In this document: positions 1 through 12,300 of the stretch, piece after piece
Numbering within the stretch: the stretch's first letter is position 1
How the letters are laid out: every line of letters begins with the position of its first letter
Assembly: GCF_032362555.1 (NCBI RefSeq)
Contig: NC_083522.1
Location: 2,520,001-2,584,000, forward strand
DNA: 64,000 nucleotides
Direction: 5' to 3'
Origin: Amyelois transitella
Taxonomy: Eukaryota > Arthropoda > Insecta > Lepidoptera > Pyralidae
Translations under genes and position numbers: made by a program
Notes under the pieces: model-generated
Told to the model about the DNA's origin: nothing
The model's database searches: none
What the model saw: the letters and a program-made list of their open reading frames with translations, nothing else

Positions 1-727
1 TCATGCTTTCGTGTAAGAACTCCTACAAATATGAAGTATAAATCTTTTTCAAGTCAGGTTTTTTCCCAGATTGGGTGACTCAGAGCTCATGCTTGTTACT
101 GGTAACTCTTAATCTACATGTTTACCTCGCTTTATAACTCTTATTCTATATAGGTTATCGGATCTATATCTTACAAACCTCATTGTAGACATCAAGGTCA
201 CTGCTATTGTTTAGTTTACCTTTGGAATGACAAAAATAGCCGTGATTAAGTTCAATGTCATCAGAAGCAATCATGACAGACTTAAGTTTAAGGAAAAGGA
301 AATATTGTATCGATATATCTGTGCTCACAAGCTTCAAGATTTCGCATTATTTGCCTAATTTAATTAACGCCTTAATAAAGGCTATTTTGATGATATGATT
401 AATGGAGTAAGTAAATGATTGGAAGCAAATCAAACAGAAAATGAAATATTAATGAAATTCTACTCTTCAAAGTGAAATCTGCTTTAACATACACTAAATC
501 ATATATATCATTCATTGAATGACAGTAATGATAGTGTCTTAAAAGTTTAAAACTAACTTGCACAGTACAATCAAGCCCACTTATCAAACTCATTTGCGCC
601 ATTCAAGCAGTATATCCGTTAATAGTTTTGCCTATTCATGGCTATAAACTTCTAAAAACATGCACACTCTTTGCCCCTCTCTAATTCAAAGCAGTAAGGT
701 TCAACGTTTTAGACGATACCTTCACAG

Positions 728-827
728 CAAGAAACCGGTTGACTTCCGAAGAAGGCTCTTGGACCTTCGGCACAATTCGGGAAACAAGCGAGGAAACGAG
801 AGCGACAGATTTAGAAAGAGATGGTAG
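728..827 (+). CDS. possible terminal coding exon of an upstream gene (unidentified)
   Basis: A plausible 3' splice acceptor (CTTCACAG, ending at 727) is followed by an open frame of 32 codons to a TAG at 825-827. The peptide starts KKPVDFRRRLLDLR and is strongly basic and hydrophilic (ends SDRFRKRW), unlike random AT-rich translation. The next in-sequence AATAAA is at about 1358, which would make a 3' UTR of about 530 nt. No upstream exon is visible in bases 1-727, so the rest of the gene would lie outside the window. I do not recognise the protein. The segment is more GC-rich than its surroundings, which continues to about 970, so an old repeat is an alternative. Confidence 0.25.
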
Positions 828-1929
828 AACTTGTTGCAAAATAGCCGGCAGCATTCCACGGACCAGCCCAGTGACCTAAAGCTTGGGTACATGGGCCGGC
901 TGTGACTGTCGGAGCCAACCGATGGAATGTATGGTGGTACTTGTGATGGTACTAGCTCCCGCCCGCGGCTTTGTTCACGTGCAAATGAAAATCTAAATGC
1001 TTTTTTATAAATTGTTGACGCAATATTACTGTGAAACATGAGAATACATTAAGAAGTTTTTGCGTGAAGAAGTTACAACATAGTTGTACCTACTCGTAAT
1101 TGCGCTGAAAACTAATAATGTTCGTTCCTACATAGATACATACGAATTTATAATTTCAGTAAGACGATATGTTTAGTATGAATATGAAATTGTTGTTGAA
1201 TGTATGACCTTTTAAGTACTTACCCTACTTGTTATTCATAGTTTGATTTTCTATTGCTAAACTAAACATTTTATAAACTCTTGCGTCACAACTTGCCAAT
1301 TTGTTTATTTCTTTTGTCAAAGAATGTATACCTATGTAGGGACATGTCTCTGTAACAAATAAAAATCATAAATGCAATGCGTTTATTATCCATCAGTTTC
1401 TAGCAATGACAGAACTCTAAAGAAAGACAAATCATTATCAGTTTCTCAACTGGAGAAATAAGTCGCACGGTTTATCAAAAGTGGGATCGTATGTGTGTTT
1501 ATATCTCCTTACATAACCCTGGGAACTTGCGTTATGTGTTCTTGCTTATTACTTTTTAATGTTGATGAAAAAATTGGTCTTATCTTTAGAGCTACATATA
1601 TATTTTTATGAGAAAAAATGGCTATTATTGTCAAATGAAGCCATGTTTATTTTTCTTTTTTGTATTATTAATTTGTGTTGTATTTGATAAAGATACGCGC
1701 TCGGCTGTCGTAACACAATGCTTTGAAACTTTCTACGAGTAAGTTGGTTAATAACTTGGGATTTTTCTTTAATGTATCTTTTTGGGATACATATCTCTTT
1801 TTGTTGGACTAGTGACCTGTCACAATCTTCGAATCTCAATAGTTAATGTAAATTAATTGGGAATTTTGCTCTGTCAACCACTAAAGACATTTACGTATGT
1901 GTATTGTAGATAAAATTTATAGAAATGAC

Positions 1930-2106
1930 TAGCACGTGTATCTCGTACATCGGGGACGTCCTGGCAAAAGGTCACGTAAAGATTACCCGAAACCGACGAA
2001 CTTGCATGAAGAGACTTATGAAAGTGGATGAAGCGAGAGAAGTATGGTATCATAGCAAGTAAAAACATGTAGTATCTGCCTACCCCTCCGATGAGGAGAC
2101 GTGATT
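1930..2106 (+). repeat. interspersed repeat, family B (tail CTACCCCTCCG...GTGATT)
   Basis: The sequence resembles segments at about 15,884-16,058 and 27,845-27,975 and shorter fragments at 10,215-10,281 and 53,322-53,363. All end with CTACCCCTCC, a purine-rich stretch and a GTGAT motif, in two cases followed by (TATG)n. The body is diverged. Class is not determined; a non-autonomous element is most likely. Confidence 0.5.
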
Positions 2107-2431
2107 TCATCTATATATACTAGTATCTCTAAAATATTTATTACAAGCATATTCCAGTGATGTTACCTCACAGTTCATCAACATTCTGACTCCAATATGT
2201 TGTTGCATTACAACACACGCCATATTTGGCAAAGTATAACGACTTGGGCAATATTTGCAAGCATTTTTATTTGCACCCCAATATGGCAGGCTTGCACCCA
2301 CTTGCACCGACGCAATATTGCCTATTTCATAGGTAACATAAGTCTTTACGACGTGCTCGTATAGCTTAACTAGTTTTTTTGCTAGCGCAGTAGTTACTAA
2401 ACACTACCTTCCGCCCGCGACTGCTCTCGCG

Positions 2432-2460
2432 TATAAATTATATAATCGCGTAAAATCAGT
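2432..2460 (+). promoter_or_regulatory. TATA box plus initiator-like motif
   Basis: TATAAAT begins at 2432 and an arthropod-type initiator TCAGT lies at 2456-2460, a spacing of about 26 bp, close to that of insect core promoters. A local GC-rich patch (about 2400-2450) precedes it. It could drive a 5' UTR exon of hillarin about 3.9 kb downstream. This is a motif match only, and such pairs arise by chance in AT-rich DNA. Confidence 0.15.
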
Positions 2461-4052
2461 TTTATCCAAAGCCATTTTAGTAGATTTGTGTTAAAAAAAA
2501 AAAATACAAAATTTAGTTTTTAGTATTAATACAACCAGATAAGATTTCATTAAAATCAGACCAACGGGTCGAAAGTTACCAAACGAATGAAAACTTGCAT
2601 AAAATAATATTTTTTCGTCACAAGTTAATTGATAACTTAAGGTACTTGCTCGCTTGATCAATTAATAAATAATTTTTAAATCTATATCTGATTTTGCACC
2701 TTTATCAATGTATTTATTTTCTTTCTTAATAAAAGTTTATGTAGCTTTCTCATTTATTATTCTGTGCCTTCAAACCCATTTGTCTTCACATATAATTTTT
2801 TTTTCTTTATTTACTAATCTTGTGCAACACAGCTGTTTTGCCACAAAAACTATCGTCTACATTACTGGTTCCACACGCAGTAACTTATGGGTACTATACG
2901 TGGTCATTGGCACCATTCTTTAACATCACAACCAATGGAACTTGAACTGTAATGTCTTCAGGATTAAGTTTAGTTTCAATTACAGTTTTAGTAACACCTT
3001 CGTCTTAATTTATTGATATTAAGTTGACCACTGAATGGGCTGGCCATTCATGTTTAATTATATCTACGGAAGTTGAAATAGTGGAGGATCCCATGATGCC
3101 AATTATTTTTATATTTTCGTGAGTTATTTGTAGATGTTTTTGTTTTAAAGGTGCCTTAACAAGTTAATAATTAAACTTTCAACATTTTTTTGTGTAAAAC
3201 TATTAGTCTGGTATTCTTTGTATTAAAAAATTTATTGATTTCACCATTAAAACCAAGCAAATATTTCAATCCCAAAATCTGCAAAATCAGCTTATACTTT
3301 CTGATGTTATTAGAGACAAAACGAACAGCAAGTAATTATAACTCAATACATCTGTCATGTATCCGTTATATTTGTTACGTGGTAGACAGAACCAATATTT
3401 TCAAATTCAATACTCTAACACCACATTCAACTGAATATCTAGCTTATTATGGAATTCAAGTTCCGATAGTGAGTGTGAGATGCTTATGAGATCTTCCCTC
3501 AATATACTTTTACAATCTGCGAGCTAAGAGAAGCATCCACACACACAACACACTATGTTTTAACATCGCTTTTATAAATTTAAAAAGGCAGATTAGTTTT
3601 CAGTCTCAACAAACGAAGTGCTTCAACCAGATGATGAATAACAAAGCAACTGAACGACCTTTCGTCATTTAAATACATAATATCAGTCGGCAATGTACCG
3701 GTTAGGTAATTCCGAATGCAGGATTTGCCGTTTGCCTTGAAATAGTATGTTAATTAAGTAATAATTAATCGCAAACGAGCAGAGAGATAGAGAGTGGCGC
3801 AGAATGATATATATAGCTAAAAAGCTTTTGGACAAGTTTGAGCTAAAATTAAATGAGTTGCTTCTACTAATTGAATGGTTTTAACTAATTGACTTTAAAT
3901 AAGGGGTTACTTTATTAATTTATTTTAAATAATAACGAATATTGGCTATAAAAAGTTTAAAACAAAATCTATAGAGTATATAACGAATAATTGTTCTCGA
4001 CCAAATTTTAAACAATATAAAAACTAATTGAATTAAAAGCCATAGCTTTATT

Positions 4053-4310
4053 CCGTGTGGTTCGCGGCACCATTACAAAAAAGAATAGGACCACTCCATC
4101 TCTTTCCCACGGATGTCGTAAAAGGCGACTAAGGGATAGGCTTATAAACATGGGATTCCTATTTTAGGCGATGGGCTAGCAACCTGTCACTATTTGAATC
4201 TCAATTCTATTACTAAGCCAAACAGCTGAGCATGGCCTATCAGTGTTTTCAAGACTGGTGGCTCTGTCTACCCCGCTAGGGATATAGACGTGATCATATA
4301 TATGTATGTA
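4053..4310 (+). repeat. SINE-like repeat, family A (head GTGTGGTTCCCGGCACC, tail TATG repeats)
   Basis: Near full-length copy, about 258 bp. It runs from the head motif (here CGTGTGGTTCGCGGCACC), through GGATGTCGTAAAAGGCGACT and GCTAGCAACCTGTCACTATT, to CTCTGTCTACCCCGC..GGGATATAGACGTGA and a short TATGTATG tail. More than 20 related copies or fragments occur in this window in both orientations, so it is an abundant lepidopteran non-autonomous element. Confidence 0.75.
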
Positions 4311-4769
4311 GTTTTTTAACCGACACCCGCGATATCTTTTCTAAAAAAAGTCATACCAGCAAGCGAAACAAAAGAAAAAAATAGAGATATCGTAAAATCA
4401 AAATCTCATTCTAACTAGTAATTGGCATCTCATAGTTTACGTAAATCACGCTTAATCTGTCAGATGTTTTGTTCTAAACTACTTATTTGTTAAATCTCTT
4501 AACCACTACAAATAGTTTGCGGCTAACCTAAAATCGGCCACCTACATGTGCATTACAATTACAATTGTAATTGTAATTAAGCAGGCGCCTCGCGCACGCC
4601 TCGGTGCCCATACAAATGGCCACTAATCATCCATTGCGAGCTATTGTCTGTTCAAGATGCACCCAGAATGTGCAAGTCAGCCTTCGGCAGCTTTCGTAGT
4701 GTGTTCAACATTACAGCGAACAGACTAAATTATAAATTTACAAAGCTGAATTTTTATTATGTAAGATTA

Positions 4770-5046
4770 TCTATACTAATTTTATAAAACTAAACAGTTT
4801 GTTTGTTTGTTTGTTTAAACGTGCTAATCTCAGGAACTATTGGTTCGAATTGAAAAATTAGTTTTGTGTTGAATAGACCATTTATCGAGGAAGACTTAAT
4901 GCTATATTACATCACGCTGCAACTGTTAGGGGCGAAGAAATAATGGTAAATGTGAAATAAAAACGGGGACAGTTATTCACCCTTGAGGGCTTCAATGATG
5001 CCGAAAATAACTATTCCACGCGGACGGAGTCGCGGGCACAGCTAGT
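4770..5046 (-). repeat. interspersed repeat, family D (motif GCCCGCGACTTCGTCCGCG), left arm of an inverted pair
   Basis: Runs from CTATACTAATTTTATAAA to a GC-rich end reading ACGGAGTCGCGGGCACAGCTAG. The reverse complement matches the repeat at 5,491-5,756, and a third copy lies at 8,522-8,733. The GC-rich end and the A/T-rich TAGTATAGAT end are characteristic of a very common lepidopteran repeat. Class is not assigned. Confidence 0.65.
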
Positions 5047-5490
5047 AAATATATATTGCTCCAAAATATTAAACATTAAAGCAAGATTATTTGAAATGGA
5101 GAATAACTGAAAGATTTCGAATTGTCGAATCTTCGATAAACTGAAATAACGAACTAATTATGACGCCATTATTGTATCTATCCGACAAATTTGAAGTTCA
5201 CTATAACAAACAAAGACTGGTGTATTGTCAAAGATTATGTACTAATACCTGCACTTTAAGACATCAATAAATATTTACTAAGGCGCCAATTATAATTATT
5301 TATTGAATGAAATATAAAAAAACAAACTACCTATATTTTTTTCCTAAACATAGTCCAAAACAACAAACGTCACTTTCATAAGTTAAATTAATAAAAAATA
5401 CTTCAATTAAGTAATACCTTTCTTACATATTAATTGAATTATGTCAATGATTACGTGAAGTTAATTAAGATGAATTAAAATTTATCTTAC

Positions 5491-5756
5491 ACTAGCTGTG
5501 CCCGCGACTTCGTCCGCGTGGAATAGTTATTTTGGGGATCATTGAAGCCAAATCAAGGAGGAATAATTTTCTCCGTTTTTTTTACATTTTCCATTATTTC
5601 TTAATAGTTGCAGCGTGATGATAAATAGCCTAAACCCTTCCTCGATAAATGATTTATTCAACACAAAAATAATTTTTCAATTCGAACCAGTAGTTCCAGA
5701 GATTAGCGTGTTCAAACAAACAAACTCTTCAGCTTTATAATATTATAGTATAGATT
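5491..5756 (+). repeat. interspersed repeat, family D, right arm of an inverted pair
   Basis: Starts CTAGCTGTGCCCGCGACTTC and ends TATTATAGTATAGAT. It is inverted relative to the copy at 4,770-5,046 with about 440 bp between, so the two arms could pair as a hairpin in single-stranded form. Confidence 0.65.
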
Positions 5757-6061
5757 GCCAATAAAATCGATATGTTAGGAGAATAACATGTCGTTCATGA
5801 CTCGACTCTGTTTGCCTATTAATTTCTATTTTATGATCATATTTTATCATCTAAATCAACTATTGGCATGATGAGCAATGATGATTTCTCTTCTACTTTT
5901 GTAAATGTTTATCTGTCACGCATGTTCGTTTATAAATTTATGAATGCATCATTTAAAATTAATGTTTATCCGTTTGTGGCAAATTAAGAAAGTAAACTTG
6001 CGTGTCGTGTTTTTCGTACCTTGCTGCTTTATACACAGTGGTTTTTTTAAATATACGTTGA

Positions 6062-6293
6062 TACATATAATCACGTCTTTATCCCTTACGGGGTAGGCAG
6101 AGGCAACAATTTCGAAAAGACTGTAAACCCACGTTTAGTTGACTCGACTCAATGATGGCTTATCAATAGAACTGAGATTCAAATTGTGACAGGTTGTGGT
6201 TTACAAGCCCTTAGTCGCCTTTCACGACATCCATAGGAAAGCTATGGATTAGTCCTATTCTTTATTCTATTGGTGCCGGGAACCACACGGCAC
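6062..6293 (-). repeat. SINE-like repeat, family A
   Basis: Reverse-oriented copy reading from ATATAATCACGTC to GGAACCACACGGCAC on the + strand. It ends about 50 bp before the splice acceptor of the first hillarin coding exon seen here. Confidence 0.7.
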
Positions 6294-6328
6294 AAACACC
6301 TTTTCTAACTTATTTATATGTTCTTACA

Positions 6329-9300
6329 ATGAAATTCGTTGCAGTATCCCCAACCCGGGCCACAAACGGCAACAGCGTACACGCATCGCCTGCGCGGGAG
6401 CTCTCCCGCGACACCCCGGACTACCAATATGGCCGGTTCGACGCCAGCGCACTGCACATCGCGCATGCGCTCAAGCAGACAGAGCTACAGAAGGCTTACC
6501 ACCGGCCGAGGGAGAAGCCCATCGACTGTTATTTGGTAAGTTATAAAAAATAGATTTTACCTGTAGGAAAAGTTAACCCCTCTTTGGTTTTAGTTTGTAT
6601 GTAGATACCAAGCCATGTTTTTGTGCAGTAGATGTTTGTGACATTTATAAGTGAATTGCTGAAACATAAGGTTCAATTACGATCGTGCCGCCACCATGAT
6701 TCTCGGGTATTTCGCGTCTTTTGGCGTCAAAAATCCCGCTTCGTTGTCTTGAGAAACATGTTCCAGTTTAATATCAAACAAAACAGTTCAGTTGAAATTG
6801 AAAGTCATGTAGAATAACATCAATTTATATCGCAAACAATCTTATAATAAACGTCAATAGTCAAGATTTTCTAAACATGACACGAAATGTTACAGAAATT
6901 TTATTCACGACTAATTTCAATCATATATAAATATCTATGACAAATGTTACTCGTATAAAATGTAAGATCAATTCTTTTCACAATTAACATTTCGAGAATG
7001 TTCCTCTTGAAAATGTTTAGAACCACTGCGTAGAAGATCTCGCTTATTTATCAAAGCGATGGAGTGCACATAATAGTGCAAATATCGGCGCATCTAGCTC
7101 ACATTCCTGTGCCTAGACCAGAACGTATCGCGTGCGATGAGCTGAGCAATGAGAATGGTCTAAGATACGAGCGAAAGCGGGATTGCGAATACATTTCTTT
7201 CATACAACATTTCCAGGAGGTATGGGGTCAAAATAAAATTCTTATTTTAAAAGCCAACACTGGTCACAAAACGCCTCGTTCGTAAAATGTCCCTTTCGGA
7301 TATTGTCTCTTCGCAGATATGTCTAATTAGATCCGAATGTATGATAAAAAAATAGAAACCAATATAATTAAATATAGTAAACAATAATATAAAATAAACT
7401 GCACTGATTTCCCCAATATTTGGCAAGAAATTTTGTAACATAATCATAATCACGCTCTCTGCAGTTTAATAAATGAAAAATCTGTATTGAAAAGTTTTTG
7501 TAACAAATAAGATTGAATAAAGACATGACATAGCTTTTTAGATGAACCAATGAGAAATTGATTCAAAAACAAGCTAAACCTATTATTATCACTCTTTCTA
7601 AGAATTTCCAGAGTGGTCTATTAAATTCACGCACGCATAAAATGAGGAGATGAAATACATATTAATGTATTGCAATAACGTAGTTAGTTACCTGTCTATC
7701 AGTCAAAAAACTCAGCCAAGCATGAGATTTATGGATCAATGTGAGTGACAATAAATTAATTATCTGTAAGAACTTACAACAAGAACTTACACAAGAAGAG
7801 ACGTAGCACTAGCACAGACTATATTTTTTCTTTGCTGACTTTTATTAATGAATCATTGATGTAGATGAATGTGTGCCTATTCCCTTTCCCTAGTCACAAA
7901 TGCCGTAATATACGAGTAATTCATCATTACTCCTTTATCTTGGACCAAACCATAAAAATATCTTATAATCGGAAATCGCGATGAAACTCGCGAAATCTGC
8001 CGTGACTAACTCGTTCATTCATTTATCTTCAGTAATTATAAATACCTTTATTGTTTTATCTTATGATCAAGTTTGTATAACTTTAATAATTTTGTAAAAT
8101 ACCTGTTAAGTAAGACTCGATAAATATATTTTCCTACTGAACCAACGCTTCCTGCTTGAAAAGAAAAACTTATGAGTTGATTCCATGGTGACAGGTTGCC
8201 TTAAATAAGAATCCTAAGCTTAAACATGATCTATCCTACCACAAAAAAATCTATAAATAGCGAACAATCATAGTATCACTCATAATTCCATAAACAACAT
8301 CTTGTGGGTGTGTCGACTCAAACTACTATGTTAAAGCCCTAATAAGGATAGAGCTTATTTCTAGAGCAGCTTTCATTTCATCGCTACACCAGGACTAAAT
8401 ATGGCGACGGTAGATTGAGCTGTCCGTCCTTTTGTGGCTGAGAGGGTCGTTTCTCTTAAACTTCATCTGTGAAATATTATACCTACTTACTAGCTTTTTT
8501 AATACTACTTCTTTCCCCAACTAATCTATACTAATATTATAAAGCTGAAGAGTTTGTTTGTTTGAACGCGCTTATCTCAGGAACTACTTGGTTCGAATTG
8601 AAAAATTCTTTGAATAGACCATTTATAGGAGCGAAGAAATAATGAAGAATAAGAAAAAAATCGGGGAATTTGAGGGCTTCAATGATTGCCAAAATTACTA
8701 TTCCACGCGAACGAAGTCGCGGGTACAGCTAGTTAAATTATAAATGCGAAAGTTTGTGAGGATGAGTGTTTATGGCTGTCGTCCATTCCTCATGAACCTC
8801 ATGTGTGAAACTTACCTAGCCGGTTTGAAAGTAAATAACGTTTAGGACACCCAAATAAAAAAGGGTGATACACAGGTTCAAATCCTATCGCGGCCATGTA
8901 CCAACACCCTTTTCTGAGTAACTGAGAATTTGATGGCTAAACGATGTTTATTCCTTGATGAAAACCATCGTGAGGAAGCCTACATACTCGCGCAACTGAA
9001 TGAACGAAAGATTACTTAGCAAAATTAACTTCCCGGCAAAGATCCAGATATTTTGTTCTTCTGTCTAACTGATATCAAGGAAAGTCGTTATAGGTTTTTC
9101 CAATATCTGTTACATTAAATTTCATCAATTTGTAGACTATACACAAACATATAAACACGTCTTTATTTCTTTCTTTATTGAAGGGGTAGACAGAGACCAA
9201 GCCGACTTTTCTAGAATAGTGAAAGCTCACGTTCACCTGAATTTCGCCAAAATTTTAATTATGAGAGGTTGCTGCCATCGTCTTAAGAGAAGTGTCTTAA

Positions 9301-12300
9301 TTTTATTAGCATTCATTTAACTTAGCACACACTATTTTGTTCGCTCACTTTCCGACAAGCATGGAGTCTGCACTAGATTTAGGTGCTCCTAATCTGTAGA
9401 CTGGACAGCCCTATCGCACGGAAGAGATTACCAAACGATGTAAAAACCACTTAACTCGGACTATATTGAGGTGGAATACTTATGAACTATTTCCTTGGCT
9501 AGGGCAGTTAGGTAACACCTATTTACCATTACAGTTTGTATGATGCCTTCCTATTGACGCAACGGTTATGTAACGAAGGGATTATTATTATACCCACTTT
9601 CAAATAGTTTTTTGTACATACATACATACATATAATCACGTCTTTATCCCTTGCGGGGTAGGTAGAAGTGACGGTCTTGAAGAGACTGACAGGCCACGTT
9701 TAGCTGTTTGGCTTAATGATAGAATTCAGATTCATATAGTGACAGGTTGCTAGCTCGTCGCCTAAAAGAAGAATCTTTAAAATCTTTTTATATTATAAGA
9801 CTATTTCTTATTATTATACTACTCTGTGGTCTACACATAAGGTTAATTTAACAGTCAGTCAGTGTCTTTTTTATTTAAGATTGCGTCAAAATAATATTAA
9901 AACAAATTTGAATATTACAAAGAAACTACTACTGACACGAGCATTATAATATCCGGCTGAATGTATTAAGTATTTAAATAATGTAAGCTATTATCACAGT
10001 TTTGCCGCATCATCAAAGTATGCGAGCAAAAGTGACCTGTTTTGGTCAGATGGAGATAAGTGACTCAGCTGAGAATAGCGATTCTCTGACCTCTATGAGT
10101 AATACTGTGCTTATATGCGTGAAGCGATAAATTATTTGTTTGCCTTTCCATGGGAATTCTGGGAAATCATCTCTTAGACCATTTAAGATACCAACATGAC
10201 ATGAATAATTTTAAATCGCTAAATCCTTCTACGCCTACCCCTCTTGAAAAAAGGCGTGATTTTATGTATGTATGTATGTAAATCTCTGTATAGTCAATGT
10301 CCTCTTACCATAACACACAAAGTTTCAACGCAGGCAACGTAATGTGTAACCATGGATCCAATACGAGTTAGGTTTACCTGCAAAAGGTAGTATAACAGTC
10401 GCTTCGTCTAAAAACCTGACTCACCCAATCTAGGATCCATGGTCAAAGGCATACCCCGGGCTCCTCCCCAGAGGTGAAGATGCAACCGGGATTAAAGCCA
10501 AGAGGAAGAAGAGGCAGCAAACAAACAAACTAATTTTCGCATTTTTAATATTAGTATGGATAGATAACCGAGAGGTGCCGTGTGGTTCCCGTCACCAATA
10601 CAAAAAAGAATAGGACCACTACATCTCTTTCCCATGGATGTCGTAAAAGACGACTAAGGGATAGGCTAACAAACTTGGGATTCTTTCTTAGGCGATGGGT
10701 TAGCAACCTGTCACTATTTGAATCTCAATTCTATCATTAACCCAAATAGCTGAACATGGCCATTCAGTCTTTTCAAGACTGTTGGCTCTGTCTACCACGC
10801 AAGGGATATAGACGTGACTATATGTATGTATGTACGTATGAATAGATATTTGCTTCTAGACAGCCGTCGGTCAAACACAATACGCACTGAATTATACATG
10901 TGCCTGTTTATTTGTACCACCAGGCCGACATATCGGTGAAAACCGGAATTGCACTTTCAATAAAGGAGAGGCTGATTGTGATTCTGTCAGCGTCTGCTCT
11001 GAAAACTGTAGTGACGTCATTACATTGATGTAGGATTCAGTCAATCTCTCCTCTGTGGTATGAAGATCTTGAGTTTAACATCAAGAGGGAGAGTTATTAA
11101 TAATTGTATAGCAAATAAAAAAACATTAACTCTTTACTTACTCTACCTACAGCACGATAAAGGAGATATAATAATATGTATGTGCAATAGGTGTTATTGT
11201 TCTTTGGATCCTCGTGTGCTCATATAGGCATTCTGCGTCCTGGCCATTGGTAATAGTCAGCCTTGGTACAATTATAATAGGTCTTAGTATTAATTACTAT
11301 TATATACATATAGATAATCACATAAAACAATCGCGCAAAGACTGAAAAGTCAAGTTCAGCTGTAAGGCTTAATGATAGAATTGAGATTCAAATAGCGACA
11401 GGTTGCTAGCCCATCGTCCAAAAGAAGAATCCCAAGTTTATTAGCCTATCCCTTAAAGAGAGGGTGTGATCATATTCTAAAATGCCGGGAACCTTAGAAT
11501 ATTGCATATATTGTAAGCAATAAAGTAAAAAAGAATAAATTTAAAAGTTGTTAACTAAAAACAAGTTTATAAGTCTGCGCACGCTTATGATTCATAACAA
11601 TCATAACTAAACCCATAATGTAATATGAGCACCTGTAATCTAAACCCGAGAAGAAACGGGAACAATGGAAGAAAACCCGAGCCGTCATTGCTGCCACAGA
11701 CTAAACAATACTATATGTCATGTTGTTTGCACCGGCGCGGGCGCAGTGTTTGCCACAGACATAGATTTAGCTAGATATGACAAGTTCGCTAATCCGTATG
11801 AAAATAAAGCGATTTACTTCTACGACCAACGTGTTTGTAGACTTTACAAAGTTCAATAACAAGTTATTTACTTGGATTAATGATGATCCTAATGCAGGTG
11901 AAAATTTCAATTGGCAAAATATTTATGTGAGTATTGCGCATTGAAAACTACAGGAACCTTTGACGTAATTTTGTTATTTATTATAAAAACGTGGTTCAGC
12001 AAATATACAGAGGAGTCTTTCTCATCATCAGTTTTCCTATCAGGTCTCGTGTGATATGATTGAAGTTTCTCATATATGTCTTCAGTGTATTTTATTTTGA
12101 CGTCATTGTCTTTGCCTAATTCCATCCGTGTTGTGTTTTATTCTTTGAGCAATGTGTCTAGAATTGCCTTCGATCAATTATTTTTTTACCTTTTGTCCCT
12201 AGATTTGACATGCAAAGTACACGCACTGGATCTAACTGAATATATGTCTGTTTGTATTGCATTCCCAGCTTTGTGAATGAGTAGGCAGTGGCCTTGCGCC

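Larger units (their letters stand above)
828..6328. other. repeat-rich intergenic stretch upstream of hillarin
   Basis: No supported gene. It holds a copy of a repeat ending in CTACCCCTCCG (about 1930-2106), a TATA/initiator-like arrangement at 2432-2460, a possibly decayed minus-strand coding remnant (about 2870-3500), two SINE copies (4053-4310 and 6062-6293) and an inverted pair of interspersed repeats (4770-5046 and 5491-5756). A 5' untranslated exon of hillarin could lie here but none could be fixed. Confidence 0.6.

Noticed and set aside
7064..7285. Possible extra hillarin exon (73-codon frame)
   Set aside because: A donor-like GAG|GTATGG exists, but the peptide does not resemble the family, and the exon at 6,345-6,535 already joins in phase to 25,824.
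11665..11859. 64-codon frame [10 protein letters not shown]...
   Set aside because: Slightly GC-rich and protein-like, but no acceptor/donor set or family match. It is too short to support a gene.
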